A DNA stretch of 64,000 bases from Rhodospirillales bacterium (GCA_016185145.1 JACPOB010000070.1:155816-219815); one strand, 5' to 3'. Positions 25,514 through 35,824 are shown, numbered from the stretch's first letter. Notes: generated by a model not told the origin, from the letters alone. Translations and numbers: made by a program.

Positions 25514-25588
25514 CCGGACCGCGGGCCTCCAGGCCCGCTCATCGTCTTCGTCTTCCGGACCGCGCGCGAGGACGCGCGCGGTCCGGAA
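25514..25588. repeat. Type B palindromic repeat
   Basis: Two hairpin units with different cores: GCGGGCCTCCAGGCCCGC at the left and CGCGCGAGGACGCGCG at the right, both bordered by CCGGACC/GGTCCGG. The units do not match each other, yet each is self-complementary. Confidence 0.75.
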
Positions 25589-25590
25589 GA

Positions 25591-26694
25591 TTAACGCAGC
25601 AGCGCCTGAGCGCCGCTCCATAGCTCGCGTACGACGTCGCCGGCGGGCTTGGCCTGCGCCAGTCGCGCGGATTGGCCTGACCAAGCCTGGATCCGGTCGA
25701 TGTCGTTGGCTTTGGTCCCGGCATCGCGCATCGCTTGGGTGAGGCCGCGCTGCACGGGATAAGGCGCCGGGTTCGGCGCATCGGACGCGTGGGCGGCGCG
25801 CGCATAGGCCGTGGCGACCGCGCGGCCGGGACGGCCGGAGAAGGCGCGTGTGAGCAGGGTCTGCTCGGGCAGGGTGCGCCCGATGGCATCCGCCCAGGCG
25901 GGAGCGAGCTTGGCCTCAGGACAGCGCAGGAAGCCGGTGCCGATCTGCACCGCCGAGGCCCCCAGCATCAGCGCCGCGGCGATGCCGCGCGCATCGGCGA
26001 TGCCGCCGGTCGCGACCACCGGAACCTTCACCGAATCGACAATTGCCGGCAGCAGCGAAAAAAGCCCGACCAGCTCGCTCTGCGCCTTGGCCGTATCGAA
26101 GGCGCCGCGATGACCGCCGGCTTCCATGCCTTGCGCCACGATCACGTCGGCGCCCGCCGCCTCGGCCGCCTTGGCTTCGGCCACAGTCGTGGCATTGGCG
26201 AACCACTTTATGCCCTTGGCCTTCATGCGCGCGACGAAGTCCCGCGGATAGACGCCCATGATGGAGGAGATGATGGTGGGACCGACCTCCAGCATGGTCT
26301 CGCACTGCGCGACGAAGTCGGGTGGCGATACGTCACCCGCTTCGCGCGCCACCTCCGGTCCCCAGCCGCGCAGGAAAGCGCGCACGGCATCTTCGACCTC
26401 GGCGTCGCGCACGGGCGGTGGATCGGGAATCCAGAGATTGAGGTTGAAGCCGCCGTTGCTTCCGGCGCGCATCTCCGCCGCCCACGCCTTGATGGCGGAG
26501 GGCTGCATCAGGAGCGCACCGCAACTTCCCAGGCCGCCGGCATTGGCGACGGCGATCGAGAGCGAGGCGGGACAGGCGCCGGCCATCGGCGCGAGCAGGA
26601 GGGGAACGCGAAGGCCGAAGGCGGCGCAGAACGCCTCGGCCCTCTTCTGCGGGGGATTGGCAAGCTGTGGATTGGCTGTCGGCATGATCCCCAA
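25591..26694 (-). CDS. Nitronate monooxygenase (2-nitropropane dioxygenase family)
   Basis: A 367-residue FMN-dependent TIM-barrel enzyme. LLLAPMAGACPASLSIAVANAGG forms the N-terminal FMN region, VAQGMEAGGHRG carries the catalytic histidine of the class, and VVATGGIADARGIAAALMLGA with GTGFLRCPEA binds the phosphate. Nitronate monooxygenases oxidise alkyl nitronates such as propionate-3-nitronate. An alternative start is the ATG at 26685. Downstream of a convergent type B repeat; leftward like the LysR gene that follows it on the right, though separated by a 69-base gap. Confidence 0.85.
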   Translation of the reverse strand: MGIMPTANPQLANPPQKRAEAFCAAFGLRVPLLLAPMAGACPASLSIAVANAGGLGSCGALLMQPSAIKAWAAEMRAGSNGGFNLNLWIPDPPPVRDAEVEDAVRAFLRGWGPEVAREAGDVSPPDFVAQCETMLEVGPTIISSIMGVYPRDFVARMKAKGIKWFANATTVAEAKAAEAAGADVIVAQGMEAGGHRGAFDTAKAQSELVGLFSLLPAIVDSVKVPVVATGGIADARGIAAALMLGASAVQIGTGFLRCPEAKLAPAWADAIGRTLPEQTLLTRAFSGRPGRAVATAYARAAHASDAPNPAPYPVQRGLTQAMRDAGTKANDIDRIQAWSGQSARLAQAKPAGDVVRELWSGAQALLR

Positions 26695-26763
26695 CGTAGG
26701 GATCGGCCGCGGTCGCAGGTAGCGCTTTGATCAGATGGCCGCCATCGCTCCAGGCGATTGCCT

Positions 26764-27648
26764 CTATTCCGCGGCGTGGTGGGCCAGCATCGGGCGGGCG
26801 CAGTCGAGGAAGGCGCGCAACGCGCTCGAAGCATAGGCGTCGCGATGGCGGATGAAGACCGTCTCGACCTCGCCTTCGCCAGGCGGCAGATCGTGGACGC
26901 GCACGCGGCCGCGCCGCCATACCGGACCGATCAGCGCCTCGGGCAGCAACGTCACGCCGAGACCCGCGCCGACGCAGCTCACGATCGCCTCGAGCGTACC
27001 GAACTCGAGATGGCGGACGCCGGCGATGCCGCGTCGCGCCAGAAGTGCCTCGAGATGCTGGCGATAGGAGCAACCCGCGCGCAGGACGATGATCCTGAGT
27101 CCGCCCTGCCGCGCCAGCGCTTCGAAGTCGGCGGCGTCGGGTGCGGTCAGCACGACCAGCTCCTCGCGGAAGAACGGCTCGGCGACCAGGTCGGCATGGT
27201 CGACCGGCCCCGAGACGAAGGCGCCGTCGAGCCGGCGCTCGATGGTCTGCTCGATCAATTCGTGGGTGGTGCCCGTGCGCAGCGAAAGGTCGACGGCGGG
27301 ATAGGCCGCGACGAACTCGGCAAGCACCGGCGAAAGTCGCAGTGCCGCCGTGGTCTCGAGCGAGCCGACGACCAGGTTGCCGGCCGGCGTGCCATCGTCG
27401 GTGACGGCGTGGCGTGCATCCTCGAGCAGGCCCGCGACGCGATCGGCGAAGGGCCGCAGGCGCAGTCCGGCGGCCGTGAGCGTCGCGCCGCGATGGGTGC
27501 GCTCGAACGGGTCGACGCCCAGCCGCTCCTCCAGGGCGCGGATGCGCGCGGTCACGTTGGACTGTACGGTGCCGAGCTCGGCTGCGGCCTTGCTCATGCT
27601 GCCGCTTCGCGCGACGGCGGCGAAGATGCGAAGGTCCGCGGCGTCCAT
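26764..27648 (-). CDS. LysR-family transcriptional regulator
   Basis: A 294-residue LysR regulator. The winged helix is at residues 1-60 with the recognition region SGSMSKAAAELGTVQSNVTARIRALEE; the second half is a LysR substrate domain with VVGSLETTAALRLSPVL. The pattern is close to the regulators of efflux or small-molecule genes (for example YofA/CzcR-like, 'TVQSNVT.RI..LE..LG..LF.R'). The likely target is the co-oriented nitronate monooxygenase downstream or the divergent region to the right, but no operator is obvious. A cysteine in the effector domain (RAGCSYR) might be redox sensitive. Confidence 0.85.
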   Translation of the reverse strand: MDAADLRIFAAVARSGSMSKAAAELGTVQSNVTARIRALEERLGVDPFERTHRGATLTAAGLRLRPFADRVAGLLEDARHAVTDDGTPAGNLVVGSLETTAALRLSPVLAEFVAAYPAVDLSLRTGTTHELIEQTIERRLDGAFVSGPVDHADLVAEPFFREELVVLTAPDAADFEALARQGGLRIIVLRAGCSYRQHLEALLARRGIAGVRHLEFGTLEAIVSCVGAGLGVTLLPEALIGPVWRRGRVRVHDLPPGEGEVETVFIRHRDAYASSALRAFLDCARPMLAHHAAE

Positions 27649-27724
27649 GGTCGCTTTCGCTACCGACTGTTGCCGGATGATGGGGCCGAGTTGTGACCCC
27701 GAGCGGGAGCTGTAGCAGGCATCT

Positions 27725-28336
27725 CTAGTAAGCCGCCGTGAAGCGCTGGCGGATGTGCGTGGGCTTCTCGATCTCGTCCATGATGGCGATGGCGAAGTCC
27801 TCGCGGCTGATCTCGCTCTTGCCGTTGCCGTCCTCGAGCAGGTGATCGCGACCGAGGCGGAATTTGCCCGTGCGCTCGCCGGGCTGGATCGAGGCGGGCG
27901 GCGAGATCGCCGTCCAGTCGAGATCCGTCACCTTCTGCATCTCGGCCAGGGCCAGCGCCGCCGGCTTCGATGTCGGCGGCTGGATACCTTTCTCGGCCAT
28001 GTGATCGAAGTGTGTGCGGCCGTCCTGGCGCAACAGGCTGCCGGCGCCGACCACGAACAGGCAGCGCTTCAGGCCTGCCTTGCGCAAGGCGTCGAGCACA
28101 TGGTGGACGTCGTTCTCGTTCCATTTGATCGACAGGATCGCCACATCGTGTCCCTTGAGGGCATCGGCGAAGGCCGCGACCTCGGCCGTGTTCGCCTTCG
28201 CCGCCTGCAGCCCGTCGCGCGCGGCAAGCTTGGCCGGATCGCGGGTCAGTCCAGTCACGCGATGGCCGCGGCGGAGCGCCTCGTCGAGGATGCGGCTGCC
28301 TATATTGCCGGTCGCGCCGGCCAGGACGATTTTCAT
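27725..28336 (-). CDS. NAD(P)-binding atypical SDR (NmrA/YwnB-like)
   Basis: A 203-residue atypical SDR with only a Rossmann core: GATGNIGSRI (7-16) is the cofactor loop, followed by RGHRVTGLTRDPAKL. The family (NAD(P)H-binding, PF13460) includes flavin reductases and stress-related reductases of uncertain role. Its ATG overlaps the stop of the preceding hydrolase (ATGA), so the pair is an operon. The start at 28336 is preferred over an upstream frame that lacks family sequence. Confidence 0.82.
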   Translation of the reverse strand: MKIVLAGATGNIGSRILDEALRRGHRVTGLTRDPAKLAARDGLQAAKANTAEVAAFADALKGHDVAILSIKWNENDVHHVLDALRKAGLKRCLFVVGAGSLLRQDGRTHFDHMAEKGIQPPTSKPAALALAEMQKVTDLDWTAISPPASIQPGERTGKFRLGRDHLLEDGNGKSEISREDFAIAIMDEIEKPTHIRQRFTAAY

Positions 28337-29232
28337 CGCGTCGTTTCCCTCATGAGATCGCGCAGGGCGGTGACGATGTCGGCCGGAGCCTCCTGCGGCA
28401 CGTTGTGTCCGATGCGCGGCAGCAGGCGCCGCGAATAGGGGCCGGTGAAGTTCCTGGCCTGATTGTCCTGCTCGGGGGCGGGCCCGACGCCGTCGTGCCC
28501 GCCATGCAGGTTGATCGTCGGCACGGGGATCTTCGGCTGCTTGGCGAGCTCGGCCTCGATGCCCATCAACGCCGGGTCGCCGGCTGCATAGCCGTAGCGA
28601 TGACGGTAGGACTGGATCACCACGTCGACGAAGTCGGGATTGTCGAACGACGCGGCGCTCTTCTCGTAGGTCGCCTCGTCGAATTGCCATTCCGGCGACC
28701 ACAGCTTCCACAGCAGCCGGCAGATATCGCGGCGGTTCTTCGTGAGTCCGGCGCGGCCGCGCTCGGTGTGGAAGTAGTACTGGTACCAGAAGCGGTGCTC
28801 CTGCTCGGCCGAGGCCGGGTTCGCGAACGCGGCGGTGTTGAAGATATTGTAGCCCGCGCAGCTCACCAGGCAGCGCACGCGCTCGGGCTTGAGGACGGCG
28901 GCGATGCAGGCGGCGCGGCCGCCCCAGTCGTAGCCGGCGAGCGCGGCGCGCTTGATGCCGAGCTTGTCCATGAACTGCAGGAGATCGTGACCCAGTGCCG
29001 CCTGCTCGCCCGAACGCAAGGTCGATGCCGTCAGGAATCGCGTCGGCCCGTAGCCGCGCAGCCAGGGAACCAGCACCCGGCAGCGGTCGGCGGCGAGTGC
29101 GGGCGCAACCTCGTCGTAGGCGCGCACGTCGTAGGGGAAGCCGTGCAGGAGAATCACCGGCGGCCCGTTCTCGGGCCCGTGCTCTTCGTAGGCGATGTCC
29201 AGGACATCGGTGCGGACGCGATCCTGTTTCAT
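28333..29232 (-). CDS. Alpha/beta hydrolase (epoxide hydrolase-like)
   Basis: A 299-residue hydrolase. HGFP (30-33) forms the oxyanion loop, and the nucleophile elbow is GYDWGG with D102 in place of Ser, as in epoxide hydrolases and haloalkane dehalogenases. A late RIGHNVPQE gives the catalytic histidine, about residue 276. A tyrosine-rich cap (YNIF, FWYQYYFH) could supply epoxide-opening tyrosines, which favours epoxide hydrolase over dehalogenase. It is coupled to the NAD(P)-binding protein downstream, so the two may detoxify an electrophile in sequence. Confidence 0.82.
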   Translation of the reverse strand: MKQDRVRTDVLDIAYEEHGPENGPPVILLHGFPYDVRAYDEVAPALAADRCRVLVPWLRGYGPTRFLTASTLRSGEQAALGHDLLQFMDKLGIKRAALAGYDWGGRAACIAAVLKPERVRCLVSCAGYNIFNTAAFANPASAEQEHRFWYQYYFHTERGRAGLTKNRRDICRLLWKLWSPEWQFDEATYEKSAASFDNPDFVDVVIQSYRHRYGYAAGDPALMGIEAELAKQPKIPVPTINLHGGHDGVGPAPEQDNQARNFTGPYSRRLLPRIGHNVPQEAPADIVTALRDLMRETTR

Positions 29233-29301
29233 CCTGCGAGCTTAGCCCGCCTCGTTGACAGAGTCGCGGGGCGCGCCCACGCTTGGCGAAACGGAGGAAA
29301 C

Positions 29302-30999
29302 ATGGCCCGGTTCAATCGCGTGATCCGCGGCGGCATGATCGTCGACGGCAGCCGCCTGCCGCGCTTCCGCGGCGACATCGGCATCAAGGGCGGCAAGATC
29401 GCCGAGATCGGCCAGATCGGCGCCGGCGAGGCCGACGAGACGATCGATGCCGGCGGCCTGATCGTGGCGCCCGGCTTCGTCGACCTGCACACGCATTACG
29501 ATGCGCAGCTCTTCTGGGATCCCTACTGCACGCTGTCGAGCTGGCACGGCATCACCTCGGTGGTGATCGGCAATTGCGGCTTCGGCTTCGCACCCGTGCG
29601 GCCGGATGAGCGCGACCGAGCCATGCTCACCATGACCCGCGTCGAGGCGATCCCCATGGCCTCGATGAAGGCCGGCATGCCGTGGAACTGGGTGACCTTC
29701 CCCGAGTTCCTGGACAGCGTCGAGGCGGCGCCCAAGGCGGTCAACATCCTGCCCTACATGCCGATCTCGCCGCTGCTCATCTGGGTGATGGGCTTCGAGG
29801 CGGCCAAGGCCGGCAAGCTGCCGACGCCCGAACAGCACGCCGAGATCAGGCGCCTGCTGCACGAAGCCATGGATGCCGGCGCCTGCGGCTGGTCGGCCCA
29901 GCGCATGCTGCCGACCGGACCGGCCGCCGTGCAGCGCGACCACGACGGCTCGGCCATGCCGACCGATGTCATGCACGACGAGACCTGCCGCGAGCTCGCG
30001 CGGGTTCTCGCCGAGCGCAACGACGGCTTCATGCAGATGCTGCTGGTCTCGGGCGACAACGCGCACGACCAGGCCTTCTACGAGGAAGTGGCCACCATCA
30101 GCGGCCGGCCGATCATCATGAACGTGGTCCAGGCCTTCGATCACAAGCCGCACATCCATCGCCGCGTGCTGGATTGGCTGAGGAGCTGCCGCGAGCGCGG
30201 CATCCGCGTCGTCGGGCAGGGGCTCACGACCGACGCAGGCTTCACCTTCACCTTCGAGGACTGGAACCTGTTCGACGATTCGCAGGTCTGGTGCGATGCC
30301 ACGACCGGCACGCGGCAGGAGCGGCTGGCCAAGCTCGGCGATCCGGCGCGCCGCGCGGCGCTGCGCGACAACCTGCCGATCACGGCGACGGGCCCGCTGC
30401 CGCAGATCGCCATCGTCGGACCCAAGCTCGACAAGAACAAGAAGTGGCTCGACTACACGCTGGCCCATGCCGGCGCGAAGATGGGCAAGCACCCCGTCGA
30501 CGTCATGCTCGACATGGCGGTCGAGGAGGATCTCAAGACCGAGTTCTTCGCCGCTCCGCCCAACGGCAAGATCGAGTATCTGAAGGAGCTTGTAGACGAT
30601 CCCTACGTGCTGTTCGGCGTTTCAGACGGCGGCGCCCATACCAAGTTCCTGACGGCCGGCCGCTATCCGACCGAGACGCTGTGCAAGGTGGTGCGCGAGC
30701 ACAAGATGCTGAGCCTGGAAGACGTGCACTGGCGGCTGTCGGCCCTGCCGGCGGAGGTCGCGGGCTTCCGCGGGCGCGGCGTGCTGAAGAAGGGCGCGCC
30801 GGCCGACATCGTGGTCTACGACTTCGACGGGCTCAGGGTGATGCCCGACGAGATCGTGCACGACCTGCCGGGCAACGAATGGCGGCGGGTGCAGCGCGCC
30901 CAAGGGTACAAGTACGTCCTGGTGAACGGCGAGGTCACGATCCGCAACGACCAGCCGACCAACACCCATTCCGGCCGCCTGCTGCGGCATGGCGCGTGA
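29302..30999 (+). CDS. Amidohydrolase, N-acyl-D-amino-acid deacylase family
   Basis: A 565-residue metal-dependent amidohydrolase with an N-terminal composite beta domain (RGGMIVDGSRLPRFRGDIGI) and TIM barrel. The metal site HTH is at H63 and H65 (DLHTHYDAQ), GNCGFGF carries the cysteine typical of D-aminoacylases, and SDGGAHTKF gives the catalytic Asp. The family hydrolyses N-acyl-D-amino acids or related amides. GGAGG sits seven bases upstream of ATG 29302. Divergent from the hydrolase gene. A palindromic repeat begins immediately after its stop. Confidence 0.87.
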   Translation: MARFNRVIRGGMIVDGSRLPRFRGDIGIKGGKIAEIGQIGAGEADETIDAGGLIVAPGFVDLHTHYDAQLFWDPYCTLSSWHGITSVVIGNCGFGFAPVRPDERDRAMLTMTRVEAIPMASMKAGMPWNWVTFPEFLDSVEAAPKAVNILPYMPISPLLIWVMGFEAAKAGKLPTPEQHAEIRRLLHEAMDAGACGWSAQRMLPTGPAAVQRDHDGSAMPTDVMHDETCRELARVLAERNDGFMQMLLVSGDNAHDQAFYEEVATISGRPIIMNVVQAFDHKPHIHRRVLDWLRSCRERGIRVVGQGLTTDAGFTFTFEDWNLFDDSQVWCDATTGTRQERLAKLGDPARRAALRDNLPITATGPLPQIAIVGPKLDKNKKWLDYTLAHAGAKMGKHPVDVMLDMAVEEDLKTEFFAAPPNGKIEYLKELVDDPYVLFGVSDGGAHTKFLTAGRYPTETLCKVVREHKMLSLEDVHWRLSALPAEVAGFRGRGVLKKGAPADIVVYDFDGLRVMPDEIVHDLPGNEWRRVQRAQGYKYVLVNGEVTIRNDQPTNTHSGRLLRHGA

Positions 31000-31002
31000 T
31001 TT

Positions 31003-31130
31003 CCTCCCCAGCGAAGCTGGGGAGGTGGCGCCGTCATACGGCGACGGAGGGGTCATGAGCAACGCGACTGGCGCTCATGACTCCTCCGCCCCCTCCGGGG
31101 GCACCTCCCCATCGAAGACGATGGGGAGGT
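31003..31130. repeat. Palindromic repeat (CCTCCCCAGCGAAGCTGGGGAGG type) reaching the next gene start
   Basis: The left arm CCTCCCCAGC-GAA-GCTGGGGAGG and right arm CCTCCCCATCGAAGACGATGGGGAGG are each hairpins; between them TCATGAGC/GCTCATGA and GGCGGAGG-like segments are inverted. The right end abuts the probable start of the desaturase gene, and its GGGGAGG may act as the ribosome binding site. Confidence 0.7.
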
Positions 31131-31132
31131 AT

Positions 31133-32080
31133 TTGAGTGCGGAGCAGCGGCGCGAGCTCGGCCGCAAGTCGAATCTAATAGGCGCGTTGCTGGTGCTGCA
31201 CGCCTGGGCCTTGATCGGCGCCAGCATGGCGCTGTTCGCCTGGTGGTCCAATCCGTTCACCTTCCTGCTGGGCGTGATGGTGATCGGCGGCCGACAGCTC
31301 GGCATCGCCATCCTGATGCACGATGCCGCGCACGGACTGCTGTTCGCCAACCGTCGGGTCAATGATTGGGTCGGCGCGTGGCTATGCGCCTATCCCGTGT
31401 TCACCAGCCTCGCGCTCTATCGCCCGTACCATCTGCAGCATCATCGCTTCACGCAGCAGCCCGAGGATCCCGATCTCGGCCTGTCGGCGCCGTTCCCGAT
31501 CAGCCGCGTCAGCCTGCGCCGCAGGATCGTGCGCGACCTCACCGGCCAGACCGCGTACCAGCGCCGCGGCGAGCAGCTTCGTCGCGCCCTGGGGCCGGCC
31601 GATGCGCCGCTTGCCACGCAGCTCGGCAATCTGTGGCGCAAGGAGAAGGGCTCGCTCGTCGCGAACCTGGTGCTGCTGGGGCTGCTGTCAGCCGCCGGCT
31701 ACTGGTGGCTGTACCCCGTGATGTGGCTGTTGCCGCTCGCCACCTGGTATCAATTGGTGAGCCGCATCCGCAACATTGCCGAGCATGCGGTGGTGCCCGA
31801 CAACGACGACCCATTGCGCAACACGCGGACGACCTTGGCCAATCCGTTGGAGCGGCTGCTGCTGGCGCCGTACTGGGTCAACTATCACCTGGAGCATCAC
31901 CTCTTCATGTTCGTGCCGTGCTGGCGCCTGCCTGCCGCGCATCGCGCGATGACGGCAGGAGGCTGGCGGAACAGGATGGAGGTGCAGCAGGGCTATCGGG
32001 CAGTCATGCGATTGGCCACCTCGCGGTTCGCCGATTCGCATCGCGGCCCACGATCGGCCGCCCCGGCTCAGCACATCTGA
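31133..32080 (+). CDS. Membrane fatty acid desaturase
   Basis: A membrane di-iron desaturase with the three histidine boxes: HDAAH, then HLQHHR, then NYHLEHH. Four hydrophobic segments are visible (LLVLHAWALIGASMALFAWW, FTFLLGVMVIGG and two after LWRKEKGSLVANL). The start is unclear because a palindromic repeat covers the 5' end: a TTG at 31133 after GGGGAGG gives 315 residues starting before SAEQRRELGRK; ATG 31121 and ATG 31055 would add repeat-encoded residues. It probably desaturates a lipid acyl chain or a related substrate such as a carotenoid-like chain. Confidence 0.8.
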   Translation: MSAEQRRELGRKSNLIGALLVLHAWALIGASMALFAWWSNPFTFLLGVMVIGGRQLGIAILMHDAAHGLLFANRRVNDWVGAWLCAYPVFTSLALYRPYHLQHHRFTQQPEDPDLGLSAPFPISRVSLRRRIVRDLTGQTAYQRRGEQLRRALGPADAPLATQLGNLWRKEKGSLVANLVLLGLLSAAGYWWLYPVMWLLPLATWYQLVSRIRNIAEHAVVPDNDDPLRNTRTTLANPLERLLLAPYWVNYHLEHHLFMFVPCWRLPAAHRAMTAGGWRNRMEVQQGYRAVMRLATSRFADSHRGPRSAAPAQHI

Positions 32081-32081
32081 C

Positions 32082-32114
32082 AAAAAAGGCGGCCCCCAGG
32101 CCGCCTTTTCGTTT
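32082..32114. terminator. Bidirectional rho-independent terminator
   Basis: AAAAAA-GGCGGCC-CCCA-GGCCGCC-TTTT: a 7-bp stem with A- and T-tracts at both sides, placed exactly between the convergent desaturase and lipoprotein genes. Confidence 0.9.
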
Positions 32115-32124
32115 CTGCCGGGCT

Positions 32125-32688
32125 CTACTGCTTCGGGCAGGGATGGACGTTCATCTCGGGGCCGAGATCGTACGGCGGCGGGATCTGGGCAAGCGAGGTG
32201 ACCTGGCTCGACAGCGCCCAGTCGAAGGCGCGCTTGAAACGGGAGCAGAACTCCTTGTCGGTCGGCGCGCGCTGGGCGGTGCGATTGGCGAACTCGGTCA
32301 CCACCACGTCGACGTTGAAGCGCTTGCTGCGGCCGAGCGTCTGCAAGTTGCGCGCGTTGCTGCCAAGCTCGCTCTGGAACTTGCTGAGGAAGGACGCGTA
32401 CATGCTCTCATAGGCGCGGGCGCCGCCGGTGGTTTGGCACTGCAGGGTGCCGACCGTGAACTCCTGCTGCACCATGCGGGCGCGATAGGTGGCGAGATCC
32501 GCATCGTTGTAGCAGATGGCGCGGATGCTGCCGGCGGGCGGTGCGGCCGCTGTCGACGCCGCCTGGTAGTCCGCTGCGGGCGGCTTGTTGGCCGGCGCCG
32601 TCGTCCTGGCCTGTTGCCCGAGCGGGCAGCCACCCAAGGCCAGTCCCCCCACGACCAGAACTGCCGCCTGCAAGAGCTTCTTGATCAT
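32125..32688 (-). CDS. Lipoprotein, unknown function
   Basis: A 187-residue protein with a lipoprotein signal peptide: MIKKLLQAAVLVVGGLALGGC, lipidated Cys at 21. After a Pro/Ala-rich linker of about 35 residues, a compact domain carries cysteines in AICYNDAD, TLQCQTT and EFCSRF and a final HPCPKQ, enough for two disulfides. No family recognised. Predicted to sit on the outer face of the inner membrane or inner face of the outer membrane. It ends at the shared terminator. Confidence 0.75.
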   Translation of the reverse strand: MIKKLLQAAVLVVGGLALGGCPLGQQARTTAPANKPPAADYQAASTAAAPPAGSIRAICYNDADLATYRARMVQQEFTVGTLQCQTTGGARAYESMYASFLSKFQSELGSNARNLQTLGRSKRFNVDVVVTEFANRTAQRAPTDKEFCSRFKRAFDWALSSQVTSLAQIPPPYDLGPEMNVHPCPKQ

Positions 32689-32793
32689 CCACTACACTCC
32701 CAACGCATTGGCCGGAAACCGCTTGCGGGTACAACAGTTGGGAGCCTCTTTCAAATCAATTACCGCTCATACGTGCTGGAGCCCCTGGGGAAA

Positions 32794-34107
<1,314 letters not shown>

Positions 34108-34127
34108 TCACTCATCTCCTCCCCCGT

Positions 34128-34260
34128 CAAACGGGGGAGGGCAGGGAGGGGGAAGGCGGCAACGAGAATGTCAGACCGTTTCAGATCATGATCTTCATCT
34201 GCTCCAAATCTGTACTGAGGCTCTCCCCCTCCCGGCCTCCCCCGTATGACGGGGGAGGAG
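34128..34260. repeat. Type A palindromic repeat (copy 3)
   Basis: Arms CCTCCCCCGTCAAACGGGGGAGG and CCTCCCCCGTATGACGGGGGAGG, with the shared interior GTTTCAGATC and TACTGAGGCTCTCCCCC. It separates the co-oriented dgdA and isomerase-like genes. Confidence 0.75.
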
Positions 34261-34261
34261 A

Positions 34262-34864
34262 TCATTGAGTCAACGCCGCCTTCACCAGCGGCAGGCGGTC
34301 ATTGCCGAAGAACATCGAATTGCCGACGAACATCGTGGGGCTGCCGAAGCCGCCGCGGGCGATGAGCTCGTCGGTGTTGGCGCGCAGCTTCTGCTTGCAG
34401 GCGTCGGTCTCGATGGCGGCGAAGAAGCCTTGGCGGTCGAGACCGGCCTTGGTGGCGATGTCGGCCAGCACCTCCTCCCGCGCGATGTCGCGATCGTCAC
34501 CCCAGTAGGCTTCGAAGGCCGCAGTGGAATAGGGCACGAGCTTGCCTTCATCGAGGGCGTGGAAGGCGCCGCGCATGCATTTGACGCTGTTCACCGGGAA
34601 GACCTTCGGCGGGAAGACGATGCGAAGGTCGTAAAGGCGCGCCCAGTCGGCGAGGTCCTTCAGCATGTAGGACTGCTTCAGCGGATTGGGCTTGGCGCGG
34701 CTGTCGTAGACCGTCTGGTTGACCGCGTTGAATACGCCGCCGACCAGGATCGGCTTCCAGACGATTTCCGCGCCGAGCTCGGCCGCCAGCGGCTGCACCG
34801 CATGGAAGGCGAGATACGTCCAGGGGCTCGAGCAATCGAAGTAGAAGTCCAGCTGGCGCGCCAT
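34262..34864 (-). CDS. 2-hydroxychromene-2-carboxylate isomerase family protein (DsbA/GST-kappa fold)
   Basis: A 200-residue protein of the HCCA isomerase/GST kappa family. The start DFYFDCSSPWTYLAFHAV holds the active serine at the CxxC position of the thioredoxin fold, and FGSPTMFVGNSMFFGNDRL near the end is the conserved cis-Pro and family tail. Members isomerise hydroxychromene carboxylates in naphthalene breakdown using glutathione, but many genomes carry paralogues with other roles. No other naphthalene genes are nearby, so the reaction is uncertain. Confidence 0.85.
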   Translation of the reverse strand: MARQLDFYFDCSSPWTYLAFHAVQPLAAELGAEIVWKPILVGGVFNAVNQTVYDSRAKPNPLKQSYMLKDLADWARLYDLRIVFPPKVFPVNSVKCMRGAFHALDEGKLVPYSTAAFEAYWGDDRDIAREEVLADIATKAGLDRQGFFAAIETDACKQKLRANTDELIARGGFGSPTMFVGNSMFFGNDRLPLVKAALTQ

Positions 34865-34926
34865 TTCGTCCCTCCGCCGTCGGTTCGCCTTGTCGTTGCC
34901 ATAAGCGCAGCGTAGCTTGCAAATCC

Positions 34927-35691
34927 ATGACGGTATCGGCTGAAAAGCCCAAAAAAGTTGTTCCCAAGAAAATAGCGATCGTCGTGCACCAGGAGCAGTC
35001 GCGGCCCGGCCGGGTCGGCGCCCTCCTCGAGAAGCGCGGTTACGAGCTCCATCGCCTCTGCCCCAATCTCGGCTGCAACCTGCCCGAAGACATGTCGGAC
35101 TATGCGGGCGTGGTGATCTTCGGCGGACCGATGTCGGCCAACGATTGCGGCACGCTGGCCGGCATCAAGTGCGAGCTCGAGTGGATTCCCAGGGTGATCG
35201 AGGCCGGCGTGCCCTATCTCGGCCTCTGCCTCGGCGCGCAGCTGTTGACGCGCGCGCTGGGCGGCCGCGTCAATCCCCATCCCGACGGCAAGGTCGAGGT
35301 GGGCTACGTCGACATCGAGCCGACCGAAGCGGGACGTGCGTGGTTCAAGGGGCCGATGAAGGTCTACCAGTGGCATCGCGAGGGCATGGACATCCCAGAC
35401 TGCTGCGAGCTGCTCGCCACCAACGACACCTATCCCGTACAGGGCTTCCGCTGCGGCACCAACGCCTTCGGCTTCCAGTTCCACCCCGAGGTGACGTTGG
35501 AGATGAAGGAGATCTGGACGCTCAATTCGGAGCGGCTGAAGCAGCCCGGCATCCAGCAGCGCGGCGTGCATCTCAGCATGCACGCCCTCTACGACCCGCC
35601 GCTCGACCGCTGGATCGACAGCTTCCTCGACCGCTGGCTGGCGACCGACCAGCGCATCGCCGCGCCGGAACTCGCGCTGGCCGCCGACTAG
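34927..35691 (+). CDS. Class I glutamine amidotransferase-like protein
   Basis: A 254-residue class I GATase domain. The nucleophile elbow GLCLGAQ gives C101, and FHPEV gives H186 and E188, so the triad is complete. GYVDIEPTEAGRAWF and VYQWHREG are typical of the stand-alone GMP-synthase-like amidotransferases (PuuD/GAT1 group). It may hydrolyse glutamine for a partner synthetase or a gamma-glutamyl compound directly. No partner synthetase is adjacent. Divergent from the isomerase gene; a type B repeat follows. Confidence 0.85.
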   Translation: MTVSAEKPKKVVPKKIAIVVHQEQSRPGRVGALLEKRGYELHRLCPNLGCNLPEDMSDYAGVVIFGGPMSANDCGTLAGIKCELEWIPRVIEAGVPYLGLCLGAQLLTRALGGRVNPHPDGKVEVGYVDIEPTEAGRAWFKGPMKVYQWHREGMDIPDCCELLATNDTYPVQGFRCGTNAFGFQFHPEVTLEMKEIWTLNSERLKQPGIQQRGVHLSMHALYDPPLDRWIDSFLDRWLATDQRIAAPELALAAD

Positions 35692-35701
35692 CTTTCATAT
35701 T

Positions 35702-35761
35702 CGGACCGCGGGCGTCTGGTCCGCTCATGAATCATGAGGCGGGCGAGACGCCCGCGGTCCG
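35702..35761. repeat. Type B palindromic repeat
   Basis: CGGACCGCGGGCG...CGCCCGCGGTCCG. The left arm has lost part of its inner hairpin (GGGCGTCTGGTCCGC), so only the outer palindrome is perfect. Confidence 0.7.
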
Positions 35762-35824
35762 AATCATGAGGTTCCCCACATCGGCTTAGGCTAGGCTTCC
35801 GTTGTTCGAAGCCTGGGAGGCGCG

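Noticed and set aside
28405..29301. Possible 5' extension of the amidohydrolase of about 300 codons
   Set aside because: It is antisense to the epoxide-hydrolase-like gene and lacks domain similarity; GGAGG before ATG 29302 marks the true start.
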